From: Micromonospora sp. WMMD961
GTDB taxonomy: Bacteria > Actinomycetota > Actinomycetes > Mycobacteriales > Micromonosporaceae
NCBI RefSeq assembly: GCF_029626145.1
Contig: NZ_JARUBJ010000002.1
Coordinates: 6,706,501-6,770,500, forward strand
DNA length: 64,000 nucleotides
Direction of reading: 5' to 3'
Under the pieces are notes generated by a model. It was given only the letters and a program-made list of their open reading frames with translations, did not search any database and was not told the origin of the DNA. Numbering within the stretch: the first letter of the stretch is position 1; each line of letters begins with the position of its first letter. Below, piece by piece: positions 52,702-61,577 of the stretch. The position numbers and the translations under genes were made by a program.

Positions 52702-53640
52702 ATGCGCATCCGCGTGGCGCGACCCGACGACGCCCCGGCCGTGGTGGCCCTACGGGCGACGGTCTTTCCGTACCTGGTGCGCGGTGTCGAGTCGACCCGG
52801 AAGATGATCGCCGAACCGCCGCCCGAGGAGGAGTGGACCGCGTTCGTGGCCGAGGTCGACGAGCGGGTGGTCGGTTGGGTGTCCGCTGAACGCATCGGCA
52901 CGACATCGGCGGCGAACGTCGGTGGCATCAACCTTCTGCACGTGCACCCGGAACACCGACGCCGTGGCATCGGCACCGCCCTGCTGGCCGCCGCGACCGA
53001 ATTCCTCCGCCCGTTGGGTATCCGCCGGGTGCGTGCCATGGCACAGCCCGACGCGCTGCCGTACGCCCGCCGGCACGGCTACGAGCCCAGCCGGGAGGTG
53101 CGCTATTCGGCGCTCGACCTGAATCCGGTGCCCGCCCTACCCGCCCCGCCCCCGGGCGTGCGGCTGCTCCCGATCGCCGAGCTGGACCCGCACCTGCTGT
53201 ACGCGGCGGACGTGGCCTCGGCGGCAGACGAACCGGGCGACCTGCCTGTCGACGCGAAGAGCTATGACAGCTGGCAGTACGACGTGTGGGACAACCTCGG
53301 GCTGGACAAGGCGGCCAGCATCGCCGCCGAGGTCGACGGGGAGGTGGTCGCCTTCAGCCTGGTCAAGCGGGACGGGGACCGGATGTGGTCGGACTACACC
53401 GGCAGCATCCCGGCGTACCGCGGCCGAGGGCTGGCCCGGCTGGCGAAGACGGCGGCGCTGCACCGGGCCGCCGCCGACGGCGTGCGCGTCGCGTACACCT
53501 CGAACGACGAGGCGAACGCGCCGATGCTCGCGATCAACGCCCGGCTGGGCTACCGCCCGGTGGCATCCCAGTGGAGCTGCCTGGCCGACCTGACCGACGA
53601 AGTCGGGGACGAACGGTGGCAACTGCGTCGAGGTCGCTGA
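52702..53640 (+). CDS. tandem GNAT N-acetyltransferase
   Basis: This 312-residue protein has two GNAT domains. The first (1-145) has the acetyl-CoA loop HPEHRRRGIGTALL. The second (160-305) has IPAYRGRGLARLAKTA and NDEANAPMLAINARLGYRPV. The layout resembles mycothiol synthase MshD but the family is large, so the substrate cannot be named. It starts one base after the Rid stop. Confidence 0.87.
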   Translation: MRIRVARPDDAPAVVALRATVFPYLVRGVESTRKMIAEPPPEEEWTAFVAEVDERVVGWVSAERIGTTSAANVGGINLLHVHPEHRRRGIGTALLAAATEFLRPLGIRRVRAMAQPDALPYARRHGYEPSREVRYSALDLNPVPALPAPPPGVRLLPIAELDPHLLYAADVASAADEPGDLPVDAKSYDSWQYDVWDNLGLDKAASIAAEVDGEVVAFSLVKRDGDRMWSDYTGSIPAYRGRGLARLAKTAALHRAAADGVRVAYTSNDEANAPMLAINARLGYRPVASQWSCLADLTDEVGDERWQLRRGR

Positions 53641-53715
53641 CAACCTGCCCGGCGTCGTGCTGGTCCGCGATTCCAGATCTGCGATGATCGAGGCATTGGC
53701 CGAGGATGGGGCCGG

Positions 53716-54231
53716 TCAGGCGGCGTCGAAGACCTCGCGGGCCGTGGCGTGGGTGTCCGCTCCGAAGAGGACCAGGCGGGCCTCGATGACCGTGGCCGGC
53801 GTGGCCGGGCGGAGCACCGCGAGCGCTTGGCGGACCGCGTCGTCGACCGGCCAGCCGTAGATGCCGGCGGAGACCAGCGGGAACGCCACAGTGGACGCCC
53901 CCAACTCGTCGGCCACGCGCAGGCTGTTGGCGTAGCAGTCGCGCAGCAGTCCCGAGCGGTCCTCGCCGGCCGACCAGACCGGGCCGACCGTATGGATCAC
54001 CCAGCGGGCCGGCAGCTCGCCAGCCGTGGTGGCCACCGCCTGCCCGGTGGGCAGACCCCTGCCGTACCGGGACGCCCGCAGCGCCCGGCACTCGGCCAGG
54101 ATCGCCGGTCCGCCGCGCCGGTGGATCGCGCCGTCCACCCCGCCGCCGCCGAGCAGGGACGAGTTCGCGGCGTTCACGATGGCGTCCACCCGCTGGGTGG
54201 TGATGTCCCCCTCGACCAGGGTGATCTCCAT
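53716..54231 (-). CDS. macro-domain protein, O-acetyl-ADP-ribose deacetylase type
   Basis: This 171-residue macro domain starts MEITLVEGDITTQRVDAIVN and has AANSSLLGGGGVDGAIHRRG (ADP-ribose binding), PLVSAGIYGWPVDDAV and VIEARLVLFGADT. It matches the MacroD/YmdB type that hydrolyses O-acetyl-ADP-ribose or removes ADP-ribose from proteins. One base separates it from the EI24 gene upstream, so they form an operon. Confidence 0.92.
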   Translation of the reverse strand: MEITLVEGDITTQRVDAIVNAANSSLLGGGGVDGAIHRRGGPAILAECRALRASRYGRGLPTGQAVATTAGELPARWVIHTVGPVWSAGEDRSGLLRDCYANSLRVADELGASTVAFPLVSAGIYGWPVDDAVRQALAVLRPATPATVIEARLVLFGADTHATAREVFDAA

Positions 54232-54232
54232 G

Positions 54233-55024
54233 TCAGCTCTCCTCGGTCGACTGGCCCAACGACCGGCGGGCCAGCAGGGTGGCGCCGGCGACGGCGGCCG
54301 GCATGACCAGCACCGCGCCGAGCGGGATGAGGAAACAGAGGAAGACCGCCACTCCGAAACCGAGCGCGGTCGGGCGGTCCGCCTTCAGGATCGTCCGGCG
54401 CTGCGGCAGTCGCATTCCGCGTCGGTAGAAGGGCGCGCCGACCAGCTCCACGGCGAGGAACCAGCCACCCACCGCCGCCCCGATCACCGGGACGACAGTC
54501 TGGCCGACCACCGGGATGAAGCCGGCGAGGAAGAGTGGGACGCCGACCAGCACGGTGAGCGCCACCAGGCGTACCGAGTCAGCGGTGCTGCGGCGCAGCG
54601 ACGACCAGAACGGCACCTCCACGGCGTCCGGGGTGCCGCCGAGCCGCTCCTCCACCTTCTCGGAGATCTTCTCGTAGAACGGATCGCCGATGACCAGCGT
54701 CACCGCCGTGAAGCTGATCACCGCGAGCAGGCCGCCGATCCCCAGGAAGGCGAGCCCGGCGATCACCCGGACCAGGCTGCGGCCGGTGCTCGACCAGTCG
54801 TCGGCGAACGGGGTGACCAGGGCGGCCAGGTCGTCCGCGAAGTACACGAGGGTGGCGTACGCGGCCACGAAGAGCACACCGGAGATCAGCGCCGGTACGA
54901 GGCCGAGCAGCATCAGCTTCGGGCTGCGGACGTAGAGGCCCAGCCCGCGCAGGAGCAGTCTGACCCCGAGGAAGAAGCGTCCGACGGTCCCGGTCACCGG
55001 GCTGGCGATTCTGCTGGCGTCCAC
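54233..55024 (-). CDS. EI24 (CysZ-like) domain membrane protein
   Basis: This 263-residue integral membrane protein has hydrophobic segments at about 33-58, 84-108, 140-163, 184-205 and 235-255. The family is EI24/CysZ, whose E. coli member imports sulfate. The GTG at 55024 gives VDASRIASPVTGTVGRF. It is divergent from the WYL regulator by 64 bases and co-transcribed with the macro-domain gene; a shared function is not obvious. Confidence 0.85.
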   Translation of the reverse strand: MDASRIASPVTGTVGRFFLGVRLLLRGLGLYVRSPKLMLLGLVPALISGVLFVAAYATLVYFADDLAALVTPFADDWSSTGRSLVRVIAGLAFLGIGGLLAVISFTAVTLVIGDPFYEKISEKVEERLGGTPDAVEVPFWSSLRRSTADSVRLVALTVLVGVPLFLAGFIPVVGQTVVPVIGAAVGGWFLAVELVGAPFYRRGMRLPQRRTILKADRPTALGFGVAVFLCFLIPLGAVLVMPAAVAGATLLARRSLGQSTEES

Positions 55025-55088
55025 GATCGAGCAGCCTAACGACAGGTGATCGAAACCGCCGGGTAGCGGCACCGGGCAGGATGGGCGG

Positions 55089-56057
55089 GTGCGCGCGTCC
55101 CGACTGATCTCGCTGCTGTTGCTGTTGCAGGCGCGCGGGTCGATGACCGCGAGCGAGCTGGCGCGGGAGTTGGAGGTCTCCGAGCGGACCGTCTACCGGG
55201 ACGTGTTGGCGCTCTCCGCCGCCGGGGTGCCGGTCTACGCCGACCGGGGTCGGGCCGGTGGGTACCGCCTGCTCGGCGGGTACCGCACCCGACTGACCGG
55301 GTTGACCCGGGACGAGGCTGAAGCGCTCTTCCTCTCCGGGCTGCCCGGCCCGGCCGGCGACATGGGGCTCGCCGACGCGGTCGCCGCCGCCGAACTGAAG
55401 GTGCTCGCCGCGCTGCCACCAGCCCTGCGCGACGCCCCGGCCCGTGCCGGGCAGCGGTTCCACCTGGACGTGCCGGGCTGGTTCCGGGAGACCGCGCCGC
55501 CGCTCTGGCTGCCCGAACTGGCCCGGGCGGTCTGGGGCGACCGGGTGGTGGAGCTGCGCTACCGACGCGGCGACCGGGAGGTGACTCGCCAGGTCCAGCC
55601 GTACGGCCTGGTGCTCAAGAGCGGGGTCTGGTATCTGGTCGGCCGGGTCGGCGCCGATGTGCGCACCTATCGGGTGGACCGGGTCACCGGGGTCGAGGTG
55701 GGCGAGGAGAGCTTCGAGCGGGACGAGGGCTTCGACCTGGCCGGGCACTGGCGCGAGCAGGCCGGGTCGTTCCTGCGGACCATGCTGCGGGCCGAGGTCA
55801 CCGTCCGGCTGAGCCCCGCCGGCCTGCGCCGGCTCCGGCACCTGGTCGATGCCCCTTTCGTGTACGACGAACTGGTGGCCGCCGCCGGAGCACCCGACGG
55901 GCAGGGCTGGGTGGTGGGCCGGCTGCCCGTCGAGTCCGTCGAGGTGGCGTACCACCAGCTGCTGGGCCTCGGCCCCGAGGTGGAGGTTCTCGACCCACCC
56001 GAACTACGGCGGCTGTTCGCCGACACGGCCGGCAGGTTCGAGGCGCTCTACCGGTAG
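55089..56057 (+). CDS. WYL-domain transcriptional regulator (HTH-11/YafY type)
   Basis: This 322-residue regulator has an N-terminal DeoR-like winged HTH (ASELARELEVSERTVYRDVL), a middle WYL domain (YGLVLKSGVWYLVGRVGADV, TYRVDRVTGVEVG) and a C-terminal WCX extension. WYL domains sense nucleic acids or nucleotides in several systems. It is divergent from EI24/macro and its end overlaps the convergent SDR gene by 10 bases. Confidence 0.9.
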   Translation: MRASRLISLLLLLQARGSMTASELARELEVSERTVYRDVLALSAAGVPVYADRGRAGGYRLLGGYRTRLTGLTRDEAEALFLSGLPGPAGDMGLADAVAAAELKVLAALPPALRDAPARAGQRFHLDVPGWFRETAPPLWLPELARAVWGDRVVELRYRRGDREVTRQVQPYGLVLKSGVWYLVGRVGADVRTYRVDRVTGVEVGEESFERDEGFDLAGHWREQAGSFLRTMLRAEVTVRLSPAGLRRLRHLVDAPFVYDELVAAAGAPDGQGWVVGRLPVESVEVAYHQLLGLGPEVEVLDPPELRRLFADTAGRFEALYR

Positions 56058-56962
56058 CCGGTGACGTCCGCCGGCTTGCCCGCGTCGACCACCTCGGTGA
56101 TGTAGCGGAAGCCCTCCGGCTGACTGCCGTCGAGGTCGGTGAAGCCGTACACCTTGGACAGGGTGCCGGCGTCGACGGACTGGCCGCTCCAGCGGGCATT
56201 CGCCTCGTCCGCGGCGAGCGCGGCCACCGCCCGGCCGACGAACGCCGGGGTCTCCGAGATGAGGAAGTTCGGGTCGGTGGCGGCGCCGTCGCGCCAGTTG
56301 TCCTCGGTCACGCCGAAGTGCTCCAGCATCGCCTCGGAGCGGATCCAGCCCGGGGTGAGCGCCACCGCCGTGCACCCGTGCGGCTTCAGCTCGTGCGCCT
56401 GGCTGAAGGCGAGCCGGTTGACCGACACCTTGGCCAGGTCGTAGAAGACCGAGAGCCGGTAGTTGTTGTCGTTGTACGCCTTCGTGCCGTCGCCCATCTC
56501 CACCACCAGGCCGCCGGGCTTGCGGATCAGCAGCGGCAGGGCGAAGTGGCTGGTGACGATGTGGGTGTCGATGGCCAGTCGCAGGGTCCGGAAGCCGGCG
56601 TCCAACGGCTGCTCCCACACCGGCTTGTCCCAGGTGACCAGCGGGTCCCCACCCCAGATGTCGTTGACCAGCACGTCGAGTCGGCCCTGCTCGGCGTCGA
56701 TCCGGGCGACGAGGTCGCGGACCTGCTCGGGCACCAGGTGGTCGACCTGGACGGCGATGCCGGTGCCGCCGGCCTCGGTGACCAGCTCGGCGGTCTCCTC
56801 GATGGTCTCCGGCCGGTCCATCTCCGAACGGCCCGCCCGGGTGCTGCGGCCGGTGGCGTACACAGTGGCGCCGGCAGCGCCGAGTTGCACGGCGATCTGC
56901 CGTCCGGCACCTCGGGTGGCACCGGCGACGAGCGCGATCTTTCCTGTGAGCGGTTGAGTCAT
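56048..56962 (-). CDS. SDR-family oxidoreductase
   Basis: This 304-residue short-chain dehydrogenase has KIALVAGATRGAGRQIAVQL (cofactor loop) and ATGRSTRAG, favouring NADP. NDIWGGDPL stands in place of NNAG, and the catalytic pair is in FYDLAKVSVNRL (YxxxK). The C-terminal part (VYGFTDLDGSQPEGF) is longer than in classical members. The substrate is unknown. It is alone on its strand, 55 bases from the hydrolase stop. Confidence 0.88.
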   Translation of the reverse strand: MTQPLTGKIALVAGATRGAGRQIAVQLGAAGATVYATGRSTRAGRSEMDRPETIEETAELVTEAGGTGIAVQVDHLVPEQVRDLVARIDAEQGRLDVLVNDIWGGDPLVTWDKPVWEQPLDAGFRTLRLAIDTHIVTSHFALPLLIRKPGGLVVEMGDGTKAYNDNNYRLSVFYDLAKVSVNRLAFSQAHELKPHGCTAVALTPGWIRSEAMLEHFGVTEDNWRDGAATDPNFLISETPAFVGRAVAALAADEANARWSGQSVDAGTLSKVYGFTDLDGSQPEGFRYITEVVDAGKPADVTGYR

Positions 56963-57017
56963 ACCCGCGAGGTTGGCAGCGATACCTGACAGCCGCCGTC
57001 CGAATTACGCGAAAGGC

Positions 57018-57911
57018 TCAGTCCACCTCGTTGAGGAAGCCGGCGATGCGGTCCCGCAGGTCGGCGCGTTCCGACCAGAGGACGCCGGGCCGGTCGTACA
57101 CGTGCAGCGTGGCCTGGGGTAGTGCGGCGGCGAGTCGCTCGGCGACCTCGACCGGGTGCAGGTCGTCGCCCGCGTTGGCGATCACCAGCGCTGGCGCGGT
57201 GACCGCCGCGAGGTCGGTGATGTCGCGCAACGGCGTCTGATCCGCGAGGCTGGCCAGGCTGCCGGCGAGCCCGTCGCGGAGCAGCTGGTCGAGTCGCTGC
57301 CGCAGGTACGCCCAGCCGGCCGGGGTGTTGCGCACCGCCGCGGGCAGTTCCAGGGTGACGACGTCGGCGACGGCCGAGGCGTCTCCGCTCTCCACCGCCT
57401 CCAGCAGATCCGTGATGCGGTCCCCCGCCACCGGGCCACGCGGCTGGTCGAGCACCGCGGGCAGGAAGAAGACCAGCTTGTCGAACCGGTCCGGACTCTC
57501 CGCGAGCAGCCGGCAGAGGGCACCCGCGCCGAGGCTCGCGCCGAACGCCCGGCTGGCGCCGCTCAGGTCGGCGACCGCCCGCAGGTCGCGGGCCAGGTCC
57601 GAGTAGTTCCACGGCCCGTCCGGCGCCTCTGAACGGCCGTGCCCCCGGAACTGGAAGAACACCTTGCGGCCGGTCACCCCACTGCCGAACGGACGGGTGG
57701 TGGCGATGCCGTTGCCCAGCCCGTGCGCGAACACGGTCACCGGATCACCGGTGCCGGTGATCAGCCGCTCCAGCCGTACGTCGTGCGGGGTGGCGACCAG
57801 GTCGGTGTCCGGCTCCGGGAGCGCCGGGCGGCCGGTGCGCGGCCCACCCGGACCGGGCCCCCAGGTGCGGGGCCCGCTGTCCGGTGGTGGTGGCCAGCGA
57901 AAACCTCTCAC
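57018..57911 (-). CDS. alpha/beta hydrolase
   Basis: This 297-residue alpha/beta hydrolase has oxyanion FAHGLGNG, nucleophile elbow AFGASLGAGAL and acid loop ANAGDDLHPVEV. At the usual position of catalytic His (RPGVLWSERADLR) no His is seen, so activity is uncertain. GTG 57911 overlaps the DUF2516 stop (GTGA). It is last in the HTH-hbhA-DUF2516-hydrolase series. Confidence 0.82.
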   Translation of the reverse strand: MRGFRWPPPPDSGPRTWGPGPGGPRTGRPALPEPDTDLVATPHDVRLERLITGTGDPVTVFAHGLGNGIATTRPFGSGVTGRKVFFQFRGHGRSEAPDGPWNYSDLARDLRAVADLSGASRAFGASLGAGALCRLLAESPDRFDKLVFFLPAVLDQPRGPVAGDRITDLLEAVESGDASAVADVVTLELPAAVRNTPAGWAYLRQRLDQLLRDGLAGSLASLADQTPLRDITDLAAVTAPALVIANAGDDLHPVEVAERLAAALPQATLHVYDRPGVLWSERADLRDRIAGFLNEVD

Positions 57912-58222
57912 CAGAACCCTTTGCCGTCGCTGAGGTCGCGCAGGCCGACCCGAACGTCGAGCAGGTAGATGAGACCGGCGGCGATGCCGATCAGTCCGAA
58001 GAGACTGATCGGCCCGAAGCCGAGCAGGGTCAGCACGAGGCAGACCGCCAGGATGGCGATCCAGCCACCCTTGGGAAGCGTCCCGATGGCGGGGAAGGCG
58101 TCGGAGCGCTGGGTGATCGCGTGGACCAGGGCGACGCCCTGGACGATCAGCGCGAAGACGAGCAGGATCAGCTCGATCACGTAGCGGACTTCGAACGCGA
58201 AGATCGGCGCGGCGTTGGCCAT
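57908..58222 (-). CDS. DUF2516-family membrane protein
   Basis: This 104-residue membrane protein has three predicted helices (about 10-36, 50-70, 72-90) and a C-terminal VRVGLRDLSDGKGFW. The family is actinobacterial, counterpart of Rv0476 just after hbhA. Function unknown. It is preceded by a hairpin that may terminate hbhA transcription, and overlaps the hydrolase gene. Confidence 0.9.
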   Translation of the reverse strand: MANAAPIFAFEVRYVIELILLVFALIVQGVALVHAITQRSDAFPAIGTLPKGGWIAILAVCLVLTLLGFGPISLFGLIGIAAGLIYLLDVRVGLRDLSDGKGFW

Positions 58223-58242
58223 GCCGGCAAGCTTATGTCGAG

Positions 58243-58279
58243 GACCCCGGCTTCGTCCGACAAGGACGCCGCCGGGGTC
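58243..58279 (-). terminator. hairpin between hbhA and DUF2516 genes
   Basis: A 9-bp stem (GACCCCGGC and complement) encloses an inner GTCC/GGAC pairing. It sits 13 bases after the hbhA-like stop in the direction of transcription. It may attenuate read-through into the DUF2516 gene. Confidence 0.65.
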
Positions 58280-58292
58280 GCCGACAGGACGA

Positions 58293-58976
58293 CTACTCGG
58301 CCGCCGGACGGGTCCGCTTGGTGGCCCGGGGCAGCTTCGCCGACGGGGTGGCGGTCGGCTTCGCGGCCTTCGGGGCGCGCGCGACCTTCTTGACGGCGGC
58401 CGGCTTGGCCTCGGCGATCTCCGCCACCTCGGCCGGGGTCGGCACCTCGGCCGGGGCGGTGGCGGCCGGGGCGGTGGCGGCCGGGGTGGTGGCGGCCGGG
58501 GTGGTCTCAGCCGGGATCACGGCCTGAGTGGCCTCGATGTCGGCGTTGACCGTCTCAGCGGCCTCCAGCACGCCGGTGCCGACGACCCGCTCACCCCGGG
58601 CGACCAGCGCGCCGTACGCGGCGAAGGCCCGCTCCTGGGCGGCCTGGGCCCCGGCGACCACCATCGCGGCGTTGCGCGTCGCGGCGGCCCGCAGCTTGTC
58701 CAGGTCGGCAACCTCGCGCAGCTTGGCCAGGTCGGCAGCGTCGCGCAGCTTGGCCAGGTCGGCCGACTCGCGCAGCTTGGCCAGGTCCAACTCGTTGGCC
58801 TTCTGGCGCAGCTCGTAGCCGGTCAGCACGGCCCGGCCACCCAGGTCGGCGACGACGCGGGTGCCGAGGACGCCGACCACCGCCGGCAACTTGCGCAACT
58901 GCTCGATGGCCAACTCACCGGCACCCGCAGCGGCGTAGATCGGGGCGGGGATCCGGTTGGTCTTCGGCTCGCTCAT
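58293..58976 (-). CDS. heparin-binding haemagglutinin (HbhA)-like protein
   Basis: This 227-residue protein has an Ala-rich helical core with four near-exact nonapeptides (DLAKLRESA, DLAKLRDAA, DLAKLREVA, DLDKLRAAA) predicted to form coiled coil. A TTPAATAPAAT-type spacer and a short Lys/Ala/Arg tail follow. It is the positional counterpart of mycobacterial HbhA (Rv0475), a surface and lipid-droplet adhesin, but its tail is much less Lys-rich. ATG overlaps the upstream HTH gene by 4 bases. Confidence 0.8.
   Translation of the reverse strand: MSEPKTNRIPAPIYAAAGAGELAIEQLRKLPAVVGVLGTRVVADLGGRAVLTGYELRQKANELDLAKLRESADLAKLRDAADLAKLREVADLDKLRAAATRNAAMVVAGAQAAQERAFAAYGALVARGERVVGTGVLEAAETVNADIEATQAVIPAETTPAATTPAATAPAATAPAEVPTPAEVAEIAEAKPAAVKKVARAPKAAKPTATPSAKLPRATKRTRPAAE
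58690..58788. repeat. 27-bp tandem repeat encoding LAKLR nonapeptides
   Basis: Four in-frame copies of a 27-base unit with core GCAGCTTGGCCAGGTC lie inside the HbhA-like gene. They encode the DLAKLRxxA repeats. Helical-repeat length may vary among strains. Confidence 0.75.
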
Positions 58977-59605
58977 GACGTCTCCTCTTCGGCCGCCTCG
59001 GCGGCCCTGCGTGCCGCCGGACCGGCGGCCTTCTTCTCGGGGGTGTTGGTGCTGCCCGGGGCGGGTGCGGTGCCCGCCTCGGTGACGGCGACCGACTCGA
59101 TCACGGCCTCGGTCGGGGTGCCGCCCGCGGTGGTGGGACCGGTGGCGGCCAGGTTCGCCACGTCGGCGGGCTCGTCGCCGACGTCGGTCGGAGTGGTCGC
59201 CCCGGGCGTGCCGCCGGTGGGCCCGGGGCCGCCGGCCTCGGCGGCCGCCTGGGCCTCGGCCAGCCGGGTGTTCTCCCGGCGGAACGTCTCGTAGATCTGG
59301 GTGAGGGACTGCTTCTGGGCCATCGTCAGGTCGGTGTCCACCGCGATGGCGGCGAGTACACCATGGCCCTCCTTGTCGTCGAGCAGCCCGGCGCGCAGGT
59401 ACATCGCCGGGGTGGAGACCCGCAGCGCGCTCGCCAGTTGCTGGAGCACCTCGGCGCTTGGCTTGCGCAGGCCGCGCTCGATCTGACTGAGGTACGGGTT
59501 GCTGACCCCCGCCTGCTCGGCGAGCTGCCGGAGCGAGATCTTGGCGTTGCGCCGTAGATCGCGGATGAACCCGCCGACGTCGGGAAGGTCCTTCGGTGTG
59601 GCCAT
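58973..59605 (-). CDS. XRE-family HTH regulator, Rv0474-like
   Basis: This 210-residue protein has an N-terminal Cro/C1 HTH (ISLRQLAEQAGVSNPYLSQI, RGLRKPSAEVLQQLASAL), a helical linker and a Pro/Thr/Ala-rich tail. It corresponds to Rv0474, which precedes hbhA. ATG 59605 (MATPKDLPDVGGFIRDLRR) is chosen; upstream in-frame codons lack homology. A palindrome GCTAACcgcaGTTAGC lies about 45 bases upstream and may be its operator. Confidence 0.9.
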   Translation of the reverse strand: MATPKDLPDVGGFIRDLRRNAKISLRQLAEQAGVSNPYLSQIERGLRKPSAEVLQQLASALRVSTPAMYLRAGLLDDKEGHGVLAAIAVDTDLTMAQKQSLTQIYETFRRENTRLAEAQAAAEAGGPGPTGGTPGATTPTDVGDEPADVANLAATGPTTAGGTPTEAVIESVAVTEAGTAPAPGSTNTPEKKAAGPAARRAAEAAEEETS

Positions 59606-59648
59606 GACTGCGACGTTAACCGGCCCCGCTAGCTCTTGCAAGCAAAAC

Positions 59649-59664
59649 GCTAACCGCAGTTAGC
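59649..59664. promoter_or_regulatory. palindromic operator between HTH gene and divergent hydrolase
   Basis: GCTAACCGCAGTTAGC is a perfect palindrome with 6-base arms and a 4-base centre. It sits in the 112-base gap between two divergent genes, so one repressor could govern both. The XRE-type regulator is the natural candidate. Confidence 0.55.
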
Positions 59665-59717
59665 AACATCTCAGCCACGTGGTTGCGCCCCGCTCCGCAG
59701 GTCCGTACGGTCCGACC

Positions 59718-60515
59718 GTGCACAAGATCACAGTCAATGGAGCAAGCATCGCGTACGACGAGGCAGGCACCGGCTCGCCCGTCGTACTCCTGCACGCTGG
59801 CATCGCCGACCGGCGGATGTGGCGGGGGCAGATCTCCGCGCTCGCCACCCGCCACCGGGTGATCGTCCCGGACCTCCGCGGCTACGGAGACTCCGAGCTG
59901 CCTCCGACCCCGTTCACACACCACGACGACGTGGCGGGGCTGCTGGACGCACTCGACCTGCCCCGGGCCGCCCTGGTCGGCTGCTCCTTCGGTGGGGCCG
60001 TCGCCATCGACACCGCGCTCGCCCACCCCGACCGGGTCAGCGCGCTCGCGCTGTTCGACACCGCGGTCTCCGGCAACGAGTGGTCGGACGAGGCGAACGA
60101 CCTCTGGGACGACCTGGTCGGCGAGGTCGACCCCGACGACTTCGTCGCCGGCGCGGCCGGCGAGGTGCGGTTCTGGGTGGTCGGCCCGGGTCGACAGCCG
60201 GCGGACGTCGACCCGGCGCTGATCATCTTCACACAGGAGATGGACCAACGCGCGCTCGCCGCCGAGCTGGCGCTCGGCGCGGTCGAGGTCGGCGAACTGA
60301 CGCCGCCGGCCATCGATCGCCTCGGCGAGCTGACGGTGCCAGTCCTGGTCACCGCCGGGGCCGCGGACGTGCCGGACATCCGCCGGCTCGCCGACCGGAT
60401 CGCCGCCGAGGTCCCCAAAGCGGTACGGCTGCCGGACATCCCGGACGCCGCACACCTGTTGCCACTGGAGCGCCCGGAGCCCGTCAACGCCGCCCTGCTC
60501 GACTTCCTGAGCTGA
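59718..60515 (+). CDS. alpha/beta hydrolase
   Basis: This 265-residue hydrolase has oxyanion LLHAGIADRRMW, nucleophile elbow VGCSFGGAVAID (Ser), an acid in the GAADVPD region, and His in AAHLLPLERPEP. It resembles haloperoxidase/3-oxoadipate enol-lactonase-like enzymes; the substrate is unknown. GTG 59718 starts the family N-terminus VHKITVNGASIAYDE. It converges with the asparaginase gene, 8 bases apart. Confidence 0.88.
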   Translation: MHKITVNGASIAYDEAGTGSPVVLLHAGIADRRMWRGQISALATRHRVIVPDLRGYGDSELPPTPFTHHDDVAGLLDALDLPRAALVGCSFGGAVAIDTALAHPDRVSALALFDTAVSGNEWSDEANDLWDDLVGEVDPDDFVAGAAGEVRFWVVGPGRQPADVDPALIIFTQEMDQRALAAELALGAVEVGELTPPAIDRLGELTVPVLVTAGAADVPDIRRLADRIAAEVPKAVRLPDIPDAAHLLPLERPEPVNAALLDFLS

Positions 60516-60523
60516 CCACCCGG

Positions 60524-61483
60524 TCACCAGAGCGGGCGGACCGCCCCCACCGGAACTCCACCGCCGAACAGCGGCACCTCGGCGTACTCGGTCAGCACCG
60601 GGGCGTCCACCCCGAGCCGGCGCAGCGCGGAGACCAGCACCGGCATCCGTGCCCGGTCGGCGCCGTCGTCGATCTTCAGCGCGACGGCGCCGACGCCCGG
60701 CACTGCCACCGCGATCACACCCTCGGCACCGACCTTGGCCAGCAGGCCCGGAACGCCCCGCATCAGCCGGGTGTCGTCGGCCTGGGTGCCACCGACGATC
60801 TCCGGGTACGCGCGCATGGCGTCGGCCACCGTCCGCGGCACCGAGCCCGGCTCGGCGTCGACCAACCGGAGGAACGCCCCGGCCAACCCGGTCAGCGACA
60901 CCGCGAGCACCGGGGCGCCACAACCATCCACGCCCACCGCCGCCACCTGCTCACCGGTGAACTCCTCGATCGCCGCCCGCAACCGCTGCTGGAGCGGGTG
61001 CTCCGGCCGCCAGTAACCCTCCAGCGGCCAACCGGCGGCCTCGCAGGTCAGCAGCATCCCGCTGTGCTTGCCGGAGCAGTTCATCTGCACCCGGGTCGGG
61101 CCGCCCCCGGCGCGCAGCACGGCCTGCCGGGCCGCCGCGCCCACCGGCAGGTCGGGCGGGCAGTGCAGGGCCGAGGCGTCCAACCCGGCCCGCTCCAACA
61201 GCGCGCCGACCCGGGCCAGGTGGAAGTCCTCACCGGCGTGACTCGCCGCGACCAGCGCCACGTCCGCCGGGTCGGTCAACGACAGACCGGAACGGAGCAT
61301 CCCGATCGCCTGCATCGGCTTGCTCGCCGAGCGGGGAAAGACCGGCGAGGTCACGTCCCCGGCTGACGCCACCACCGAGCCGGTGGCGTCCAGCACCACC
61401 ACCGAACCCCGGTGCGCACCCTCCACGAACCCGGAACGGACCACCTCGGCGAGCGGGTCGCCGCCCTCGTACGTCTTCGTCAC
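60524..61483 (-). CDS. asparaginase (L-asparaginase II family)
   Basis: This 319-residue protein belongs to the thermolabile L-asparaginase/AnsA-like family (PF06089): VVRSGFVEGAHRGSVVVLD, FPRSASKPMQAIGML, SHAGEDFHLARVGALL and NCSGKHSGMLLTCEAAG. It is distinct from bacterial type I/II enzymes. It hydrolyses asparagine to aspartate and ammonia. GTG 61483 is the start. No signal peptide, so cytosolic. Confidence 0.9.
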   Translation of the reverse strand: MTKTYEGGDPLAEVVRSGFVEGAHRGSVVVLDATGSVVASAGDVTSPVFPRSASKPMQAIGMLRSGLSLTDPADVALVAASHAGEDFHLARVGALLERAGLDASALHCPPDLPVGAAARQAVLRAGGGPTRVQMNCSGKHSGMLLTCEAAGWPLEGYWRPEHPLQQRLRAAIEEFTGEQVAAVGVDGCGAPVLAVSLTGLAGAFLRLVDAEPGSVPRTVADAMRAYPEIVGGTQADDTRLMRGVPGLLAKVGAEGVIAVAVPGVGAVALKIDDGADRARMPVLVSALRRLGVDAPVLTEYAEVPLFGGGVPVGAVRPLW

Positions 61484-61577
61484 GGGCTGGACGGTACCGA
61501 CGGTCGTGGGTGGCCCGTCGGCGGGGTGACCTGGTGGTCCACCGCCCGGGTGACAGGAGCGTGAAGCAGTCTCGGCC

